DNA from: Chitinispirillaceae bacterium
Lineage (GTDB): Bacteria; Fibrobacterota; Chitinivibrionia; Chitinivibrionales; Chitinispirillaceae
Assembly: GCA_016932075.1 (NCBI GenBank)
Contig: JAFGDP010000012.1
Coordinates: 6,893 to 70,892, forward strand
DNA: 64,000 nucleotides
Direction of reading: 5' to 3'
Shown: positions 60,328 to 64,000 of the stretch, in pieces
How the letters are laid out: each line of letters starts with the position of its first letter
Numbering within the stretch: the stretch's first letter is position 1
The notes under the pieces: generated by a model
Seen by the model: the letters and a program-made list of their open reading frames with translations, nothing else
Databases searched by the model: none
What the model was told of the DNA's origin: nothing
Program-made: the position numbers and the translations under genes

Positions 60328-61601
60328 CGGGGAACGATCTCCTTCATACCGTGCATGTACGGCCGCAACACCTCGGGCACCGTGACCGTGCCCTGCGCGG
60401 TCTGGTAGGTTTCGAGCAGTGCGACAAGGATCCGCGCCGTTGCCAGCCCGCTCCCGTTGAGCGTGTGGACAAAACGCGGTTTTTCGCCGGCGCCGGGCCG
60501 GTAACGGATGTTCATCCGGCGCGCCTGGAAATCCTCGAAATTACTGCACGAAGAGACTTCTAAAAATTTCTTTTCGGCCGGGGCCCACGCTTCCAGGTCA
60601 TAACACTTTGTCGCGGCAAAGGAAAGGTCGGCATCACACAGCGCGATCACACGGTAATGCAGTCCGAGCGCCTGGATGATCCCTTCCGCGTCCCTGCGCA
60701 GCGATTCGAGCTCCTCATAAGACCGTTCGGGTGCTACAAACTTGACAAGCTCAACCTTGTTGAACTGGTGCACTCGCAAGAACCCCTTGGTATCCTTTCC
60801 ATAGGAACCCGCCTCCCGTCTGAAGCAGGCGCTGTAGGCGCAGTACCGCAGCGGCAGCTCCATCGCCTCCAGTATCTCGTCCCGGTGCAAGTTGGTCACC
60901 GGCACCTCGGCGGTCGGAATTCCGAACAGGTCGTCTTCGCCGATGTAGTACATCTGGTCGCGGCTCTTGGGCAGCTGCCCGGTGCCGAAACAGCTCTGGC
61001 TCGTGACCAGAAACGGAGGAAACACTTCGAGGTAGCCGTTGGTCTGCGTATGTGTGTCGAGCATACAGCTGATCAGCGCGCGCTCAAGGAGCGCGCCGGC
61101 TCCCTTGTATACCGGGAACCCTGCGCCAGCGATCTTGGCTCCCCGCTGAAAATCAATGATATCGAGCGCCGACCCGATCTGCAGGTGGTCCATGGGCTCA
61201 AAATCAAACGAGCGCGGCCTGCCCCAGACGCTCACCTCCCTGTTGTCCTTTTCGCTGTGGCCGCGGGGCACGCTTTCGTGCGGGATATTGGGCACGCCGG
61301 AGAGTTCCACCGACAGTTGCCCATCAAGGGATTTCAGCTCATTGTCAAGGTCCCTGATCCTTTCCGATACTTCCCGCATCTCTTGCACAAGAGCGGCCGT
61401 GTCTTTTTTCTCCTTTTTCAGGAGCGCGATCTCCTGCGAACGCTTGTTGCGCAGATTTTTCAGACCTTCGCCTTCTTTAATAACGGCACGCTTCTTGGTG
61501 TCCAGCGCCAGTATGGTTTCTATGGCCACAGGACATTTCTTTATTATGGAAGCCGTGCGGATCAATTCGGGGAAATCACGTATCCTTTGAATATCGAGCA
61601 T
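60324..61601 (-). CDS. serS: Seryl-tRNA synthetase
   Basis: Class IIa synthetase of 425 residues. The start MLDIQRIRDFPELIRTA and a long coiled-coil arm (about 30-100, with LKKEKKDTAALVQEMREVSE) are typical. The catalytic domain has GSALDIIDFQRGAKIAGAGF, motif 2 around RYCAYSACFRREAGSYGKDT and motif 3 HTLNGSGLATARILVALLET. ATG at 61601 has GGAG 9 nt upstream. It is the first gene of a seven-gene operon (serS, porY-like, porX-like, tsaE, apt, asnS, GT22). Confidence 0.96.
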   Translation of the reverse strand: MLDIQRIRDFPELIRTASIIKKCPVAIETILALDTKKRAVIKEGEGLKNLRNKRSQEIALLKKEKKDTAALVQEMREVSERIRDLDNELKSLDGQLSVELSGVPNIPHESVPRGHSEKDNREVSVWGRPRSFDFEPMDHLQIGSALDIIDFQRGAKIAGAGFPVYKGAGALLERALISCMLDTHTQTNGYLEVFPPFLVTSQSCFGTGQLPKSRDQMYYIGEDDLFGIPTAEVPVTNLHRDEILEAMELPLRYCAYSACFRREAGSYGKDTKGFLRVHQFNKVELVKFVAPERSYEELESLRRDAEGIIQALGLHYRVIALCDADLSFAATKCYDLEAWAPAEKKFLEVSSCSNFEDFQARRMNIRYRPGAGEKPRFVHTLNGSGLATARILVALLETYQTAQGTVTVPEVLRPYMHGMKEIVPR

Positions 61602-61972
61602 GAACGCATCTCCGGCCGCATTATGCAGCAACAATGGGTAATTGAAGATTAATCAGTACTTCTGCCTGCCCAGACTGATGCTCGCGCCTGAACAATGGGA
61701 AACGGCATCTTCGCACGGGCAGAGATATTCCTCTTTTTTAAATGATGATGTACGGCAGTGATACGCAAGTACCTGAACGGCAATAAGGAATGTAATATAA
61801 ATATTTAGTCTCTGTCGAAGAAAGCCGAATTCCGGCAGGCAGAGCGTTGCGCGTGCTTGTACGATCGGGCGTAGAACCCTTTAGACACCGTATGCTCGCG
61901 CAGACACGGTGGTTTCAGATGAATCGTCCGGACCATGGCGGAGGGGCTTTCAGTAGGCCATGATCAGGTCTG
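61602..61972. other. Region upstream of serS with no recognised element
   Basis: 371 bp on the promoter side of the serS operon. It is AT-rich around 61780-61810 (minus strand TATATT), where the operon promoter probably lies. There is no T-box signature or other riboswitch, and no open frame with a ribosome site. Confidence 0.4.
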
Positions 61973-62233
61973 TTAGGAAATCTGGCCGCCGTCGAGGGAG
62001 TGTCTTACCAGTTGTTCGAAGAGACCCAGCTGTTCTCTAGCAAAAAGCGCAGTAAGTGCGCCATTGTACATTGCACGGAATTCAGCACGGGAATAATCTG
62101 AGAGCAATTCAACGGCAGGATTACAGAAAATAAACCGGTCCCCGGCCAGTACTGCATGGGTCACAAGAGACTGTTCGACAAGCCGTCGATAATCAATAGG
62201 ATTACGCTGTAACGAAGATTCTCTCCTTGCGGT
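61973..62233 (-). pseudogene. PAS-domain remnant
   Basis: An open minus-strand stretch reads as one PAS start: YRRLVEQSLVTHAVLAGDRF, then IFCNPAVELLSDYSRAEFRA, then a stop after HSLDGGQIS. It opens right after an in-frame stop (TAA) and lacks a credible start codon; GTG at 62164 falls inside the domain. Only the first half of a PAS domain is present, so it is probably the relic of a sensor kinase gene, broken at both ends. Confidence 0.6.
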
Positions 62234-62241
62234 TTACTGCA

Positions 62242-62270
62242 TTGACATCGCCTTTCGTAGCTGGGTTAAT
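62242..62270 (+). promoter_or_regulatory. Sigma-70-like promoter for the 62.4-kb lipoprotein gene
   Basis: TTGACA (62242-62247), 17-bp spacer, GTTAAT (62265-62270). The -35 is perfect and the -10 matches 4 of 6. It would give a leader of about 150 nt before the ATG at 62427, containing the hairpin at 62361-62391. Confidence 0.5.
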
Positions 62271-62360
62271 CATGGGAGTTTAAAGCTAATTGTATTTAAT
62301 GGTAGTATTAAACCATAGGCATAGGGCACGATTTGCCTGTAACTCTTCGGGCGGTGTTCC

Positions 62361-62391
62361 TTTGCGGTCCGATCTAAATTTATACCGCAAA
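62361..62391 (+). promoter_or_regulatory. Leader hairpin before the 62.4-kb lipoprotein gene
   Basis: A perfect 8-bp inverted repeat TTTGCGGT/ACCGCAAA (62361-62368 with 62384-62391) with a 15-nt loop, ending 35 nt before the start codon. There is no T-run, so it is not a standard terminator. It may be a regulatory leader structure or chance. Confidence 0.35.
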
Positions 62392-62426
62392 AATCAGGCA
62401 TGTTCTACTGGAAAGGATGTGATTGT

Positions 62427-63779
62427 ATGGATTTTACTCCCTTGTCATTATGGCGACGGCAGTTCCACTGGCATATCTTATGCTTTCTGACCGTGGCAGT
62501 CCTCTGTTTCATCCAGTGTAACAAATCCTCCACATCGCCACCTGAACCAACGCGTATAGTCGGCGTTGTAAGCGACATCAGCGACAGCAGCGCCATCAGG
62601 AACGCCAACATCGTCGTGTATGATGCCAATACCAACGCACCGGTTTCACGTGTTTTCTCAGACAGCCTGGGTGTTTTTTTCATTATCGTTGAACCGGGAA
62701 CCTACTACATACGATGCGCAGCCCAGGGCTATTTCGCCAACCCCCTTCCTTCAGGCAAGCCGATCTCTTTTCAAATAGATGAGCACAAGACCGTTGACCG
62801 GCAGATCTTCCTTGCCAGGGACGCGGTTGCTGCGAACACGGGACGCATTTCAGGAACCATCATGTCAACGCCGGGCAGCCAGCCTGTTCCAGCGGCGCTT
62901 ATTATCGCGCTGCGATCCAGCGACTCCCTGACCATCGGCGGCACAAGCGGACCTGACGGTTTTTTTATCCTTTTTAATGTTCCGCAGGGAACCTATGACC
63001 TGCAGTTCCTCAAGGGCGGATTTCAGCAGGATTCCGTGCCCTACCGTATTGTGGTTGCATCAGGTGATTCGCTTTCCGGTCTCGCCATAACCATGTCCTC
63101 CTCGTCGTCACGAAGCCTGCGCGGCAAGATTACCTTTCTCGCCGCAAAAAACGACATCGTTGATATCACCCTGATCCATCCGGTTTCACGCGAGGCGATA
63201 CCGGGACTGTACACCTTTAACAATGCGAACCTGGACTACGAAATCAACGCCGTCCCTGCTGGAACCTATATCGTCTGGGCTTCCTACCGGAACGACGGGT
63301 ATGTGGTAGATCCTGACTGGATCAGAAAAAACGGCATGCCGACCGTGGAGTTCCCCCGCATGGATACGATCATTTCCATGAACTTCAGCGTTACCGATAC
63401 CATCGGAATCCGTTTTCCGACCAATCCTGCGGATTCGGTGTATCCGGTGACCGTCACGACGGTTACACCGGTATTCAAATGGAGCAAGTATCCGCAGGCC
63501 AAGGAGATGATCATTGAAGTTACCGATATCCACGGCACTACCATCTGGGGCGGATACGATACAGCGGGAATGATACTTCATGCGCAGATCGACGCGCTGT
63601 CCCTTGACTCGGTTCCATTCAATTTTGACGGCAGCGCCAGCGAAGCGCTGCAGCAGGGCGAAGTCTACCGCTGGAAAATATACGCTGATGACAGCGCGGA
63701 TCCGGATATCCAGGGGCTCATTTCGTCAAGTGAGGATTTGCGAGGGTTGTTCATAATCGACACGACAGGAAGGTACTGA
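62427..63779 (+). CDS. Lipoprotein with carboxypeptidase-regulatory-like repeats
   Basis: Protein of 450 residues. A leader (WHILCFLTVAVLCFIQC) ends in a lipobox Cys. The body has repeated prealbumin/carboxypeptidase-regulatory-like beta domains: RIVGVVSDISDSSAIRNANI with a GVFFIIVEPGTYYIRCAAQG end, GRISGTIMSTPGSQPVPAAL with GFFILFNVPQGTYDLQFLKG, and a third SLRGKITFLAAKNDIVDITL with YEINAVPAGTYIVWASYR. The last third has an Ig-like part (VYPVTVTTVTPVFKWSKYPQ). Such modules are common in surface and secretion-linked lipoproteins and carry no catalysis. AAGGA lies 9 nt before the ATG at 62427. Function unknown. Confidence 0.75.
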   Translation: MDFTPLSLWRRQFHWHILCFLTVAVLCFIQCNKSSTSPPEPTRIVGVVSDISDSSAIRNANIVVYDANTNAPVSRVFSDSLGVFFIIVEPGTYYIRCAAQGYFANPLPSGKPISFQIDEHKTVDRQIFLARDAVAANTGRISGTIMSTPGSQPVPAALIIALRSSDSLTIGGTSGPDGFFILFNVPQGTYDLQFLKGGFQQDSVPYRIVVASGDSLSGLAITMSSSSSRSLRGKITFLAAKNDIVDITLIHPVSREAIPGLYTFNNANLDYEINAVPAGTYIVWASYRNDGYVVDPDWIRKNGMPTVEFPRMDTIISMNFSVTDTIGIRFPTNPADSVYPVTVTTVTPVFKWSKYPQAKEMIIEVTDIHGTTIWGGYDTAGMILHAQIDALSLDSVPFNFDGSASEALQQGEVYRWKIYADDSADPDIQGLISSSEDLRGLFIIDTTGRY

Positions 63780-63849
63780 TCATCCGCTGATAGCATCAGC
63801 CAACGAATAATCTTTCAACGGAGGCCGTTGCCGGAATACGCTTCACAAT

Positions 63850-63883
63850 AAAAAAAGTCCCGGTCATCAGGAATGACCGGGAC
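63850..63883 (-). terminator. Intrinsic terminator after the 5S rRNA
   Basis: On the minus strand GTCCCGGTCAT-N5-ATGACCGGGAC (11-bp perfect stem, 63857-63867 with 63873-63883) is followed by TTTTTTT. It ends the rRNA operon that comes from the right. Confidence 0.93.
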
Positions 63884-63893
63884 AAATATTAAA

Positions 63894-64000
<107 letters not shown>

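Noticed and set aside
61602..61972. T-box or other riboswitch upstream of serS
   Set aside because: No AGGGTGGNACCGCG-like bulge and no specifier-loop architecture seen.
62280..62426. c-di-GMP (GEMM) riboswitch in the lipoprotein leader
   Set aside because: Some CG-rich pieces resemble it loosely, but the conserved core and receptor are absent.

Overview
The window looks like chromosomal DNA of a Gram-negative member of the FCB superphylum. The case rests on several things: a C25 (gingipain-type) cysteine peptidase and three or four other exported proteins ending in type IX secretion (T9SS)-style sorting domains; a PorX-type receiver-PglZ regulator next to a PorY-like kinase; many outer-membrane and lipoprotein genes; and an IVP-type four-helix-bundle gene with its flanking repeats. 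A Fibrobacterota-like lineage would fit, but no 16S or conserved marker here settles it. Most of the window is ordinary chromosome: no phage, transposase, plasmid or CRISPR array was seen.

Layout. 1-3.4 kb: the tail of an unknown gene, a GT4 glycosyltransferase, a SAM methyltransferase and an exported SagB-like nitroreductase. 3.7-6.9 kb: the C25 peptidase, followed by a strong bidirectional terminator. 7.0-10.3 kb (minus): a CsgG/LpoB-like lipoprotein, a GT87-like membrane glycosyltransferase and a PAS histidine kinase. 10.5-12.9 kb: an AGCS Na+/amino acid symporter and a deacetylase-like protein. 12.9-16.1 kb (minus): a MacAB/LolCDE-like ABC export operon (adaptor, permease, ATPase). 16.6-18.9 kb: MgtE, tRNA-Glu(UUC) and an HDOD protein. 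19.3-24.2 kb: two tandem Gly-rich envelope paralogues, a DUF4390 protein and an NtrY/NtrX-like two-component pair. 24.3-29.3 kb: a beta-helix-like exported protein and a 1365-residue Ig/PKD-like lipoprotein.

29.4-33.2 kb: a degenerate receiver, a divergent receiver-HATPase / membrane-STAS pair, tsaD and a 52-residue membrane protein. 33.4-37.4 kb (minus): a GH65 phosphorylase and a beta-phosphoglucomutase/trehalose-phosphatase fusion behind a consensus sigma-70 promoter. 37.9-42.5 kb (minus): two sorted exoproteins and a DUF4197 lipoprotein. 42.7-45.9 kb: mtgA, rsgA, tpx and an anchored metallo-beta-lactamase-fold protein. 45.9-49.3 kb (minus): an ABC importer-type operon with two permeases and a double ATPase but no binding protein. 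49.4-53.1 kb: the IVP-type gene, a hemerythrin, a porin-like beta-barrel, a TIM-barrel hydrolase-like exoprotein and a broken propeller lipoprotein. 53.5-61.6 kb (minus): one tightly packed operon, serS-porY-porX-tsaE-apt-asnS-GT22. 62-64 kb: a PAS remnant, a lipoprotein with carboxypeptidase-regulatory-like domains, and a 5S rRNA on the minus strand that marks the end of an rRNA operon lying to the right.

How the parts fit: the PorXY-like pair is the likely regulator of the secretion route used by the C25 peptidase and the other sorted proteins, although no core T9SS structural gene is present here. TsaD and TsaE both belong to tRNA t6A synthesis. The GH65 phosphorylase and the HAD/TPP fusion together suggest disaccharide (probably trehalose-type) phosphorolysis. 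I found no cluster that I can call a wholly new system. The strongest leads are the PorX homologue with an altered metal-site motif inside a housekeeping operon, the receiver without its phospho-acceptor, the partner-switching-like divergent pair, the binding-protein-less ABC operon, and the tandem Gly-rich barrels beside DUF4390-NtrYX.
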